A stretch of 42,810 bases of DNA from Kiritimatiellia bacterium (GCA_030744755.1 JASLPY010000044.1:1-42810), one strand, 5' to 3'; shown: positions 32,642 to 40,896, numbered from the stretch's first letter. Numbers and translations are program-made. The notes: a model not told the origin generated them from the sequence alone.

Positions 32642-33358
32642 ATGAGTGATTTACCTGCATTTCGTTTTGCCATCGCATGTGTTATCGCCCTTCCTCTGAG
32701 CCTGTTCTCAGCTCCGGAAAACACCAGGAAAAGCGCGAAGCAGAAACGACCCCAGCCGGCCTTTGCCAAGGTGATTGACAAGCCCAATCTACCCCGGGTT
32801 TTATTGATCGGGGATTCGATTTCCATGGGATATACCGCCGACGTGCGAAAACTGATGGAAGGAAAGGCCAATGTACATCGGCCACCGACCAACTGCGGCC
32901 CCACTACAAAAGGGCTCGTCGAGATTGACCAATGGTTGGGCGAAGGGAAGTGGGATGTCATTCACTTCAACTGGGGGTTGCATGACCTGAAGTACATGAG
33001 CGCAAAAGGCGGTCTGGCAGATGTGAAATCCGGTAAACAGCAAGTGGAGATCGGTCAGTACGAGAGAAACCTGGATCAACTTGTGGTGCGTTTGAAGAAG
33101 ACCGGTGCCAGGTTGATCTGGCGCAATACTACACCGGTGCCGCCTGGTGCGAAGGGACGCGTGGTTGGGGACGCTAAGAGGTACAATGATGTCGCTTTGA
33201 AGGTCATGAAGAAACACCAGGTTGCGGTTCAAGACATGCATGCTTTTGTTCTGCCCCGCATGAAGGAATTGATGCGCACTGCAAATGTGCATTTTACCCC
33301 GGAAGGGTCGCGCAAGCTGGCAGAAACGGTAGTGGGCGAAGTCGATAAGGCTCTGTAA
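32642..33358 (+). CDS. Exported SGNH/GDSL-type hydrolase
   Basis: Protein of 238 aa with an N-terminal hydrophobic leader (FAIACVIALPLSLFSA). Block I is LLIGDSISMGY with the nucleophile Ser, a glycine/Asn segment occurs at PPTNCGPTTKG, block III is FNWGLHDL where the usual GxND is altered, and block V is ANVHFTPEGS with the catalytic His. The Asp normally three residues before that His (DxxH) is replaced by Ala here, so the triad may be incomplete or use another acid. SGNH enzymes remove acyl groups from sugars or lipids; PVC genomes carry many near sulfatases. AAAGGAAG at 32627-32634 supports ATG 32642. The sulfatase gene follows on the same strand after 194 bp, so the two could act together on decorated polysaccharide. 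Confidence 0.85.
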   Translation: MSDLPAFRFAIACVIALPLSLFSAPENTRKSAKQKRPQPAFAKVIDKPNLPRVLLIGDSISMGYTADVRKLMEGKANVHRPPTNCGPTTKGLVEIDQWLGEGKWDVIHFNWGLHDLKYMSAKGGLADVKSGKQQVEIGQYERNLDQLVVRLKKTGARLIWRNTTPVPPGAKGRVVGDAKRYNDVALKVMKKHQVAVQDMHAFVLPRMKELMRTANVHFTPEGSRKLAETVVGEVDKAL

Positions 33359-33552
33359 GCACATCCTAAAGCCCCGGACAAAATCGAAAGAGGCGTATCT
33401 GCGGGAAACGGCGTAGAGGGGACTGAAAACGTTGTGAGAACAGCCGGTGTTGGTCACCTCCGGCCGGGTTCGGCCACGCCGGCGGCGCGGCAAGTTTGAA
33501 CCAACGATCCCGCCGCTGTCACAGCATGACGGTCAACTTGGGAGGGTAAACG

Positions 33553-35217
33553 ATGTCGAGAAGGGAGTCATTGCGAGCGCTGGTGAGCGGCGGGATTGCC
33601 GCGGCGCTGGTCGGGGTACTGGCGGCTTCTGCCGATCCGGAAGTGAAACCGAATATCATCTTTTTCCTGGTGGATGATTATGACAAGCCGGAGACAAGCG
33701 TCTATGGCGGCAACGTTCTGACGCCGAACCTCGACCGGTTGGCGCGCGAGGGGATGGTGTTCCACAACGCCTATATGACCAGCACGGTCTGCACGCCATC
33801 TCGCTACACCTGCCTGACGGGCCGCTATGCGGGCTCGTCATACTCGTCTGCATATCTCTCCGAGTTCCCGGAAGGGACGCAAGGGCTGCCGGCTTTCAAC
33901 GTGGCGCTGGAAGACGACCACATGAACGTGGGGAGGGTGCTGGCTGAAAACGGGTATGCCACTGGCTTTGTGGGGAAGTACCATGTGGGCGGCGAGGAGA
34001 GCCACTCACCGGAACAGTCGGAGAGTCACGGGCTGCACGACGTTCCGAAGAATGTACCTTGGACCAAAGAGATCGACCGCAAGCAGTATGAAAACGAGAA
34101 GATCCACCGCAAGATGATCAAGGAGCAGGGATTCACTTGGGCGAAGAACATCTATTGGGGCAACACGAAAGCACCGTTCAAGGGGCACAACCCGGAATGG
34201 ACGGCCGCCGCCGCGCTGGAATTCATGGAGGAACACAAGGACCGGCCGTTCTATCTCCACTACGGCACCACGCTGCTGCACGGACCTAACGGGGAGTGGC
34301 ACAAGTCGCTGGATAAGCCGCTGGTTACTAACGAAGGTTATCTGAAGAAACCCATTGGCCTGATAGATCGCAAAGGTTTGATGCAGCGGATCACTGCCGC
34401 CGGGCTGACGGAGAATGAGGCGGGCTACCTCTTCATGGACGACAGCCTCGGCCTGCTCCTCGACAAGCTCGACGAACTGGGCATCGCCGAGAACACCATC
34501 GTTTTGTTCATAGCTGATCATGGCTCGAATCTCAAGGGCTCGCTCTACAGGCAGCGCGGCAGCGAAGTACCTTGCATTATGCGCTGGCCAAACGGCATGC
34601 CCAAGGGCGTGCAGTGCTACTCGCTCATTCAGAACACCGATTTCGTGCCAACCTGGTTCGATGTGGCCGCTGCAGAGGTTCCCGAAGGCTACAAGATGGA
34701 CGGCGTGAGCATTGCGCCGCTGTTCAGGAACCCCAAGGCAAGCGTCCGCAAATATGTCTATGCAGAAATGGGCGCATCCCGCGCCGTGCGCACCAAGGAC
34801 TGGAGCTACATGGCACTCCGCTTCACCAGGGACCAAGTCAAGGAGATGCGGGAGCGGGAGCGGGTTTTGGAGAAAACCTTGACTGGACTCAGCGGCGGGA
34901 TTTCGCGCGGGAGGGAAAAACCCGAAAGCATTAGCTATGACCAGCTCTACAACATTGCCGCCAATCCCGAGGAAACCAAAAATCTTGCCGGCAATCCTGA
35001 GTTCGCCGGCAAGCTAGACGAGATGAAGCAGCTGCTGACGAAAGAACTACAGCGTTTTCCCAACCGTCCCTACGGCGAATTCATTCCCGGCGGAAACGCC
35101 ATGCCGGCCAGTTCGTGCAACGACATCCTCGAAGCCATGCGCAACTACATGGCTAAGTTCGGCGGCGAAAGGCCAACCAGGGAAAAAAAGCAGAAGCGTC
35201 GGGCGGAACGGAAATGA
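33553..35217 (+). CDS. Type I (formylglycine) sulfatase
   Basis: Protein of 554 aa in the alkaline-phosphatase-like sulfatase family. N-terminal MSRRESLRALVSGGIAAAL is a leader, possibly Tat-type. Metal ligands D41-D42 are in FFLVDDYDKP. The modification motif is C80-T-P-S-R84 (VCTPSRYTCLTGRY), which needs a formylglycine-generating enzyme or anaerobic maturase. K and H active-site residues appear in GFVGKYHVGG, and the second metal motif is IADHGSN. It hydrolyses a sulfate ester, probably of a carbohydrate; which one cannot be read. GGGAGG about 7 nt upstream supports ATG 33553. No maturase with complete catalytic residues was found in the window, since the SUMF domain at 21170-21868 lacks the cysteines. 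The neighbouring SGNH hydrolase suggests de-decoration of the same polymer. Confidence 0.93.
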   Translation: MSRRESLRALVSGGIAAALVGVLAASADPEVKPNIIFFLVDDYDKPETSVYGGNVLTPNLDRLAREGMVFHNAYMTSTVCTPSRYTCLTGRYAGSSYSSAYLSEFPEGTQGLPAFNVALEDDHMNVGRVLAENGYATGFVGKYHVGGEESHSPEQSESHGLHDVPKNVPWTKEIDRKQYENEKIHRKMIKEQGFTWAKNIYWGNTKAPFKGHNPEWTAAAALEFMEEHKDRPFYLHYGTTLLHGPNGEWHKSLDKPLVTNEGYLKKPIGLIDRKGLMQRITAAGLTENEAGYLFMDDSLGLLLDKLDELGIAENTIVLFIADHGSNLKGSLYRQRGSEVPCIMRWPNGMPKGVQCYSLIQNTDFVPTWFDVAAAEVPEGYKMDGVSIAPLFRNPKASVRKYVYAEMGASRAVRTKDWSYMALRFTRDQVKEMRERERVLEKTLTGLSGGISRGREKPESISYDQLYNIAANPEETKNLAGNPEFAGKLDEMKQLLTKELQRFPNRPYGEFIPGGNAMPASSCNDILEAMRNYMAKFGGERPTREKKQKRRAERK

Positions 35218-35610
35218 GAGCAGACCAGGCAACCTCCCGCGAGGCGTTAGGCGAAACTGCTGCACCAGAACACCCCATCAGCCCGCTACGCTTGTGGCAT
35301 GAAGGCCCACGGTTCAATCCGGTTCCTGCGGGGTGGGATAGCCCGATATCTCGTCAATTGCGTGTCGAATCATCCGGCGAATAATCCGTATGGCGAAAAT
35401 GCCCGAAAATGCCCAAATTGGGAAAACCTTCCCCCCTTTGACGAAAACCGGCATGGGAATTGCTCTGCTACAAGGTGTTAGTCTCAGAAGTCGGGTGTCA
35501 GAAGGAAGTCCCTCTTGAGGAAGATCATGCCGTGGCGAAGCCCGATACAGGACTGTTTCTTCGTGCCAGGCTCTGTAAGAGAACCCTAAGATAAGGGTCG
35601 GAGGCATTGT
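35218..35610. other. Intergenic region without recognised gene
   Basis: 393 bp between the sulfatase and receiver genes. A small direct duplication, GAAAATGCCC at 35395-35404 and 35405-35414 region, is visible. No terminator with T-run was found. GGAGG at 35600-35604 is the binding site of the receiver gene. Short open frames are unsupported. Confidence 0.45.
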
Positions 35611-36003
35611 ATGGCACATATTCTTTTGGTCGACGACGAGCCCGCTCTGCTCAAGATTCTGTCCGATATGCTGGCGCTGGAGGGACACCAGACGATGGCT
35701 GTTGTCAGGGGCGATGCTGCAATGGCCAGAATAATTGGAAAGAGCTTTGACCTGGCAATCACGGATATCCGTATGAATCCCATAGACGGGCTGCAAGTCC
35801 TCGCTACAGCACGCAGGCTACAACCGGACATGCCGGTCATCATGTTAACAGCGTATGATTCGGAGAGCGCCAGGAAGAGGGCCGCGGAACTCGGTGCTTA
35901 CGCGTTCATAACGAAACCGTTTGAGCCGGATGAGTTAGTCAGCGTCGTCACGGGTGCTTTAGAAAGCCTGGATACTGCTGGCGGCTCGCACGAACAAGAT
36001 TAG
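35611..36003 (+). CDS. Stand-alone response-regulator receiver protein
   Basis: Protein of 130 aa consisting only of a CheY-like receiver domain. The acidic pocket is D8-D9 (LLVDDE), the phospho-acceptor D52 (AITDIRM), the switch residues T80 (MLTAYD) and K102 (TKPFEPDEL). No output domain is present, and no histidine kinase gene is adjacent, so its partner is elsewhere. GGAGG at 35600-35604, 6 nt from the ATG, sets the start. Such single-domain regulators act in phosphorelays or bind a target protein. The PII-like and permease genes follow after 410 bp that hold dispersed repeats, so a functional link with them is not established. Confidence 0.92.
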   Translation: MAHILLVDDEPALLKILSDMLALEGHQTMAVVRGDAAMARIIGKSFDLAITDIRMNPIDGLQVLATARRLQPDMPVIMLTAYDSESARKRAAELGAYAFITKPFEPDELVSVVTGALESLDTAGGSHEQD

Positions 36004-36020
36004 AAGCCATTTTCAAAAAG

Positions 36021-36050
36021 ACTTGCAACTTTTTAGCTCTCCCCACTTCC
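36021..36050 (-). repeat. RAYT-end-like 30-bp repeat
   Basis: Plus strand ACTTGCAACTTTTTAGCTCT continues to CCCCACTTCC. It matches 40834-40863, next to the RAYT transposase, at 27 of 30 positions. Read on the minus strand it contains the AGTGGGGA core that also lies on the other side of the transposase at 39532. It may be a solitary end or a non-autonomous relative of that element. Confidence 0.65.
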
Positions 36051-36065
36051 GGGCCGTCCATAGCG

Positions 36066-36108
36066 CTTTCAGGCCATAGACCCATGTGGCAATTCCTTAA
36101 GTTGACGC
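36066..36108 (-). repeat. 43-bp dispersed repeat, copy 2
   Basis: On the minus strand it begins GCGTCAACTTAAGGAATTGC and ends GGCCTGAAAG, 38 of 43 identical to 29144-29186. Here it is joined to the 36021-36050 repeat. The remaining 36109-36398 has AAGCGGG/CCCGCTT arms about 36325 and 36376 but no recognised gene or riboswitch. Confidence 0.75.
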
Positions 36109-36413
36109 GAACGCGCGGAACGCGGGGCGCGCCCATCAGCGGTCTAAACTTTTCGCAACGGTACACAAATTCTCCGATTGAAACTGGCTGGATTCCTACA
36201 AGCGTGTTGTGTTAATATCAACGAGGTTGGTTTGACCACGCAGGCAAACTGCGCTTCGGACAGAAGGAAGGGATGAGGTTAGTTGCGCTTCGGCGACGCG
36301 AAAGCCTAACGCACCAAGCATGGGAAAGCGGGGCAGAATGAACTGGAATTGCCACAAGACTGATCTTTCGCATTCCCGCTTGGCGAGAAACTGAGAGGAA
36401 GGGGGGTACGATC

Positions 36414-36737
36414 ATGAAGCTGTCAACCGTCAAACTAGTAACAGTCATAGCAGATAGAGCTCTGAAGCAGGATTTGATCCAGTTCTTCAAGGATGTCGGC
36501 ATAACAGGATATACTTTCTGCGAAGTCCAGGGGAAAGGGTCTTCCGAACTTGCCGACGATTCTACCGAGGAGGCAGAGAACGTTCAGTTCAAGATTCTGG
36601 CATCACAGATACTCTCGGTCTCCCTCATGAAGGCCATTGCTGAAAAATACATTCCCACGGGAAATCTGATTCTGTTTCAGCAAGATGCCTGTGTTCTGCG
36701 ATCTGAGAAGTTCGGGCCCAGCACTCCAGCTACCTGA
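36414..36737 (+). CDS. PII-like signalling protein, SbtB-type
   Basis: Protein of 107 aa. The pattern VKLVTVIADRALKQDLIQFF, then DVGITGYTFCEVQGKGS, a short T-loop-like stretch (SELADDSTEEAENVQF), and the end EKYIPTGNLILFQQDACVLR with SEKF, fits trimeric PII-like proteins of the SbtB type. These bind adenine nucleotides and control a neighbouring transporter. AAGGGGGG 7 nt upstream supports ATG 36414. The permease gene starts about 90 bp later on the same strand, so the PII-like protein most likely regulates it. It is not a classical GlnB/GlnK: the conserved uridylylation Tyr context was not seen. The ligand (cAMP, ADP/ATP or other) cannot be read. Confidence 0.8.
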   Translation: MKLSTVKLVTVIADRALKQDLIQFFKDVGITGYTFCEVQGKGSSELADDSTEEAENVQFKILASQILSVSLMKAIAEKYIPTGNLILFQQDACVLRSEKFGPSTPAT

Positions 36738-36826
36738 GATAGTCGCGGAAAGGCGAGCTGCGGCCAGGTAAGGAGGGCCAACAGAGAGGAAGGCATCCTG
36801 AATGGAAGGGGATGCGGAGAGAACTC

Positions 36827-38659
36827 ATGGAATTAAAGAGAGAACTTAAACTGATGGATGTGTTTTGCGCAGCGGCCGGCGCAATGATCAGTTCGGGCCT
36901 TTTCATTCTTCCCGGCATTGCTCACGCCCAGGCCGGTCCGGCCGTAGTCGTGTCGTATCTGGTCGCAGGCCTTCTGGCGCTGACAGGAATGCTCAGCCAG
37001 GCCGAACTCGTATCGGCCATGCCCAAGGCGGGAGGCACCTACTACTATGTCACGCGGAGCATGGGGTCAGCCGTTGGGACTGTCGATGGGCTGATTACGT
37101 GGTTCTCTCTGTCACTCAAGAGCGCATTCGCATTGATTGGCATGGCCGCTTTCACAAGGATCATCGCAGATGTCGACATACACGTGATTGCTGCTTCCCT
37201 GTGCCTGCTCTTCGTAGCTATCAACATAATCGGTGTAAAGGGGGCCGCCGCGGTTCAACGAGTTCTGGTAATCGGACTCCTGGGGATTCTCCTTTTCTAC
37301 ATAGCGCGCGGGATTCCATCTGTTAATGTCCAGAACTTTGAACCATTCGCCCCTAACGGTGTTGGCGCAGTTCTCTCTACCGCTGGGTTTGTCTTCGTTT
37401 CTTTCGGCGGTCTTCTCAAGATCGCGGCCATTGCCGAGGAAGTAAAGAGGCCCGCCAGAACAGTGCCACTGGGGATGATTCTGGCCCTGTTTGTCGTGTC
37501 CATCTTTTACACTTTGGTTGTCTTTGTGACATCCGGGGTACTGGGTGCATCAGAACTGGATAACTCGCTAACTCCGATTTCTGACGGGGCGTCCGTCTTC
37601 CTGGGACCTGCGGGAGTCCTTCTGCTTAGTATCGCTGCCATTTTGGCGTTTGTTTCGACTGCAAATGCCGGGATCATGTCTGCCTCTCGGTATCCCTTGG
37701 CTCTTGCGCGTGACGACCTCCTCCCGGCTTTCTTCGGGAGGGTCAACCATCGGTTCAAAACGCCCCATACCTCCATTCTGATTACAGGAATCTTCATGAT
37801 ACTGGTTCTTTTCCTGAAGTTGGATGTTCTTGTCAAGATGGCTTCAAGTGTTCTGATACTGACGTTTCTCTTCTCTTGCCTGTCCGTCATTATAATGAGG
37901 GAGAGCCATCTCCAGAATTACCAACCAGCGTTCCGCTCCCCATTGTACCCATGGGTGCAGCTTCTGGGCATAGCGGGATGCCTGCTTCTGATACTTGAGA
38001 TGGGCAGGCCGGCACTGATCGCGAGCGCTGTACTCGTTGGCGCAGGACTTTTTGTGTACTGGTTCTACGGCCGTGTCAGGACAACGCGCGAGTATGCTCT
38101 ACTTCACTTGGTCGAGCGTATCACGTCCAAAGATCTGACAGGCCATCTGTTGGAGTCAGAACTGAAGGAAGTAATAAGGGAGCGGGATGACATCTCGAGC
38201 GATCGATTTGACAGGATCGTAGAGAACTGCATAGTCATCGACTTAGACAGGCGCATGGATATGGAGCAGTTCTTTTCCGAGGTGGCTGAAGTCATGTCTC
38301 CCCGGTTGAAGGAATCCCCGTCTGCGATTCTGAAACTGCTGCAGGACAGGGAGGCGGAAAGCAGTACCGTCATAGGGCCTGGTCTAGCCATCCCCCACAT
38401 CGTGCTGGAAGGCGAGAAGAAATTCGACATTCTTCTTGCTCGCTGCAAACCGGGAATAGTCTTTCCCGGCGACACACCCGATGTCCATGCCGTATTCGTG
38501 CTTGCGGGGACGAGGGATGAACGAAACTTTCATCTGCGGGCGCTGGCCGCGATCGCGCAGGTTGCGCAGCCTCTCCATTTCTATAAGAGATGGATAGATG
38601 CAAGAGATGAGGAAGGATTGCGCGACGTAGTCCTTCTTGGAAAGCGTCTGCGAATGTAG
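36827..38659 (+). CDS. APC-family permease with C-terminal PTS EIIA-like domain
   Basis: Membrane protein of 610 aa. Residues about 1-425 are a 12-helix amino acid/polyamine/organocation permease, with the first-helix motif GAMISSGLFILPGIA and characteristic GGTYYYVTRSMGS. Residues about 440-610 are cytoplasmic. After a linker (VERITSKDLTGHLLESELKE), an EIIA type 2-like domain carries the phosphorylatable His in GPGLAIPHIVLEG (H524). EIIA domains accept phosphate from HPr, so transport may be tied to PTS phosphorylation; alternatively the fold is only a regulatory sensor. GGAG at 36816-36819, 7 nt before ATG 36827, favours that start over ATG 36812. The upstream PII-like gene gives a second probable regulator. 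Substrate unknown. It converges on the toxin-antitoxin genes with 47 bp between stops. Confidence 0.9.
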   Translation: MELKRELKLMDVFCAAAGAMISSGLFILPGIAHAQAGPAVVVSYLVAGLLALTGMLSQAELVSAMPKAGGTYYYVTRSMGSAVGTVDGLITWFSLSLKSAFALIGMAAFTRIIADVDIHVIAASLCLLFVAINIIGVKGAAAVQRVLVIGLLGILLFYIARGIPSVNVQNFEPFAPNGVGAVLSTAGFVFVSFGGLLKIAAIAEEVKRPARTVPLGMILALFVVSIFYTLVVFVTSGVLGASELDNSLTPISDGASVFLGPAGVLLLSIAAILAFVSTANAGIMSASRYPLALARDDLLPAFFGRVNHRFKTPHTSILITGIFMILVLFLKLDVLVKMASSVLILTFLFSCLSVIIMRESHLQNYQPAFRSPLYPWVQLLGIAGCLLLILEMGRPALIASAVLVGAGLFVYWFYGRVRTTREYALLHLVERITSKDLTGHLLESELKEVIRERDDISSDRFDRIVENCIVIDLDRRMDMEQFFSEVAEVMSPRLKESPSAILKLLQDREAESSTVIGPGLAIPHIVLEGEKKFDILLARCKPGIVFPGDTPDVHAVFVLAGTRDERNFHLRALAAIAQVAQPLHFYKRWIDARDEEGLRDVVLLGKRLRM

Positions 38660-38706
38660 GACGGAAATAGGAAGTGGCACCCTTTGCGCGCAGGTTGGCC
38701 GATCCC

Positions 38707-38943
38707 TTACCGCTCATCGCCAGGCATGGGTTTACGCTGGGGAACACGATCAAGAACTCTTGCGAAGGCTCCTTTGCGAGCTTTCCTCGCTCGCTCGGCA
38801 ATGTAGTTCTCGGTTGTGAGTGCGGATATCTTCTCCGACACCGCAGAGGTGATGAACAAGTTGATGGAGACTCCATCTTCTTTCGCTATCTCTCTGATGT
38901 GCCGATGAACTGAATCAGGCAGTCGTAAGTTAAGTGCGCTCAT
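38707..38943 (-). CDS. Ribbon-helix-helix antitoxin
   Basis: Protein of 78 aa. The N-terminus LNLRLPDSVHRHIREIAKED followed by GVSINLFITSAVSEKISAL is a ribbon-helix-helix DNA-binding fold of the HicB/Arc type. The basic C-terminal tail (RARKARKGAF to KPMPGDER) would wrap or neutralise the toxin. ATG 38943 overlaps the stop of the PIN toxin by 4 nt (ATGA), and AGGAG lies about 9 nt upstream within the toxin gene, so the two are translationally coupled. Antitoxin-second order is reversed from the usual arrangement. It probably represses the shared promoter upstream of the toxin. Confidence 0.85.
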   Translation of the reverse strand: MSALNLRLPDSVHRHIREIAKEDGVSINLFITSAVSEKISALTTENYIAERARKARKGAFARVLDRVPQRKPMPGDER

Positions 38944-39359
38944 CTCAATTCTCCTAACAGTTGTGCTGGTGTGATGATTCTAATCCCGAAGGAAGATGCC
39001 TCTGTAAAGTCGTTTACGTTGTGCGTCACAATGTCCGCTCCGCCGGCTGCCACGGCTAGCTCCAGAACATGATCATCCTTTGGGTCTGACAGCTGCGGTC
39101 GCCAGAGGAAGTGAATCTTCCTGCCCTCGCCGCGGCTACAGATCCCGTCCAACACATCCTCGACCGCTCGGTCTGAAAGCTTGAGCATCTCTTGGTTTCG
39201 CTTCAGTATCTCCTCATACTCAAACAACAGTGTTGTCGAGAGTAGAGGTACTATGCGGCCCTGTTCCATCAATCGCAGTATCTGGTACGATGCGCCCGTG
39301 GCTGAATACAGACCAGAATGTAAGACATTCGTGTCAATGACAGCTCTGTACCTTTTCAT
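38940..39359 (-). CDS. PIN-domain toxin (COG1569-like)
   Basis: Ribonuclease-type toxin of 139 aa. The PIN acidic residues are present: D9 (VIDTNVLHSGL), Glu in FEYEEIL (47-50), D95/D96 in DPKDDHVLELAV, and D117 in THNVNDF. COG1569-type PIN proteins cleave RNA and are held in check by small DNA-binding antitoxins; here the ribbon-helix-helix gene overlaps its 3' end by 4 nt. No clear binding site precedes ATG 39359, but TATAGT on the minus strand at 39376-39371 lies only about 12 nt before the start, so a short or absent leader is possible. The pair probably works as a stability or stress module beside mobile DNA at 39447-40860. Confidence 0.9.
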   Translation of the reverse strand: MKRYRAVIDTNVLHSGLYSATGASYQILRLMEQGRIVPLLSTTLLFEYEEILKRNQEMLKLSDRAVEDVLDGICSRGEGRKIHFLWRPQLSDPKDDHVLELAVAAGGADIVTHNVNDFTEASSFGIRIITPAQLLGELR

Positions 39360-39446
39360 GGTGCAACGGTACTATATGCAGCACCACCAGGCAAGCCTTT
39401 TCTCCTCCATCCTTAAGCCTAAGCCGGAACGATTCAGCGATGAGAT

Positions 39447-39517
39447 GGTGAGCTCCTTCTGATAACGTTTGTTTGTCGACGAAAACGAACGAACGCGTGT
39501 CAGAGAGGAGGCTCACC
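39447..39517. repeat. 71-bp imperfect palindrome; first copy of island-bounding repeat
   Basis: GGTGAGC at 39447-39453 pairs with GCTCACC at 39511-39517; inside, TCCT/AGGA and TCTGA/TCAGA blocks also match, with a GTCGAC centre at 39475-39480. The first 57 bases recur at 42754-42810 with four mismatches, same orientation. It stands between the toxin-antitoxin pair and the RAYT gene. Possible roles are a recombination site or the end of an element. Confidence 0.8.
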
Positions 39518-39531
39518 AGATGGTTAGGGGG

Positions 39532-39545
39532 AGTGGGGACAGGTA
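39532..39545 (+). repeat. Left 14-bp inverted flank of the RAYT locus
   Basis: AGTGGGGACAGGTA here is the exact reverse complement of 40847-40860 on the other side of the transposase gene, so the gene is bracketed by inward-facing copies. This one is followed by G, giving GGTAG. The stretch 39546-39799 shows no further gene. Confidence 0.7.
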
Positions 39546-39799
39546 GACTGTCGAGATGTGGAAGCATTTAGCCTTCTTTGGTGCTGCTATTGGGCAGGCG
39601 GTTGCTATTCGTACTGGATGAAGAAGAAATCCGGTCATCGCTGCAGTTCATATTCTGCAAACCAGGGGGAAGATGGTCGGACTATGCCGTTACGGCATCG
39701 ATATGGATCGCCGGCGTGGCTTTTCGGTGAAAGCTGAGCACAGCTCGACCGTAACGTATGTCAGAGCGCGTGCTTTTGCGAGGGTTGCTGCTGCAGCCC

Positions 39800-40753
39800 C
39801 TACTCCAGGAGTGGCCGCAGTTGTTTGTAGCAGACCAAATGAACTCCGTTGGCTTCTGCCTCAACGGCCTTGGTTAATCTCCGCTTCTTCATGTGTGCCG
39901 AGCCCCTGACCCGTGTCATAAGCTCTTTGACGAACAGTTCCGAGCCAATTACCGCCCCGTCAACCCAGTACCGCGCCCGGTGAATGGCTTGTGTGTGGAA
40001 GTTCACGGGCCTGTTGATGTTTTTGAGAGTTTCCGCCAGCATTTCCGGTTGCAGTTTTCTACGCATCGCTTCCTGCGCCGCTAATTCCCGTCTGATTCTG
40101 CTGTGCAGGCTCTTGAGGCTCTTTTCACGCAAGAACTCACCCAGAGTAGGAAGCAGAATCCTCTTTGCGTTGTCCTCGAACGGATGCCTTCCTCTCCCGC
40201 CCCACTGGCCAAGGCTGCAGAATCTGTACTGCGAGGCATTTTCGGCCAGTCCAACTTTCACGGCATTCATTTCGATGTACTGCCAGCAGTCCCAGACAGC
40301 CACACCAGCTTCCAATACTGTGCTTCTGAACCTGCCAGCCCACAAAGTGCCTCTTCTACGGATTGAGCGCGTGCTGTTGAACCAAGCGCTGAATTGACGT
40401 TGAAGATCGTGCATAAACCAGCTCACGTCCCGCATTCGCTGCGAGATCTCTTCGCAATGAAGACTGCCCGGCTTCAACTCCCGATCCTCGGCGGCGTAAT
40501 AGACTTTATAGCGTCTGCACGTCTCATCGTGAGATGGAGCCTCCTCCGGAGCATGCAGTAGCAGGTGGAAGTGATTCGACATGCATGTGAACGCGAGCAC
40601 GTCAACGACATAGAAACTGTCCAGTCGCTTCATGATGCGCAGGAACTGCTCCTTTTCGGCATCGCCGAATGGACGGTCGTATTTCGTGCCTGCGGCCCTG
40701 TTATAGGCGTGGTAGAAGGTATTGGTTTCAGGTTTGATCCTGGGATGTCTCAT
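39800..40753 (-). CDS. REP-associated tyrosine transposase (RAYT, Y1/HUH)
   Basis: Protein of 317 aa of the IS200-like Y1 transposase superfamily. The HUH metal motif is H61-F-H63 (MSNHFHLLLHAP). A basic GRF segment (RRRGTLWAGRFRSTVLE) and the tyrosine helix (CWQYIEMNAVKVGL, Y159) follow, in the order seen in RAYTs. These enzymes cut and join single-stranded DNA at GTAG-headed REP hairpins and are thought to spread them; such hairpins occur at 1881-2016 and 3705-3766. GGAGG ends 5 nt before the ATG at 40753, which I prefer over the in-frame ATG at 40765. Inverted 14-bp motifs flank the gene (39532-39545 and 40847-40860). The C-terminal region from about 200 is longer than in the smallest Y1 enzymes. 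No passenger gene was seen. Confidence 0.92.
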   Translation of the reverse strand: MRHPRIKPETNTFYHAYNRAAGTKYDRPFGDAEKEQFLRIMKRLDSFYVVDVLAFTCMSNHFHLLLHAPEEAPSHDETCRRYKVYYAAEDRELKPGSLHCEEISQRMRDVSWFMHDLQRQFSAWFNSTRSIRRRGTLWAGRFRSTVLEAGVAVWDCWQYIEMNAVKVGLAENASQYRFCSLGQWGGRGRHPFEDNAKRILLPTLGEFLREKSLKSLHSRIRRELAAQEAMRRKLQPEMLAETLKNINRPVNFHTQAIHRARYWVDGAVIGSELFVKELMTRVRGSAHMKKRRLTKAVEAEANGVHLVCYKQLRPLLE

Positions 40754-40833
40754 AGCTTCCTCCATATCCTGTGGGCAGACACAACTGCCCTCTAGTATGG
40801 ATAAAGAAGCTGGCCATCGACCTTTCCAAAGAA

Positions 40834-40863
40834 ACCTGCAACTTTTTACCTGTCCCCACTTCC
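40834..40863 (-). repeat. Right inverted flank of the RAYT locus
   Basis: Holds TACCTGTCCCCACT (40847-40860), the inverted partner of 39532-39545, within a 30-bp block starting ACCTGCAACTTTTTACC. The block recurs at 36021-36050 with three mismatches. Confidence 0.7.
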
Positions 40864-40896
40864 ACCACTTCCAGGCGTGTCACGGTCAGTTCTCTC

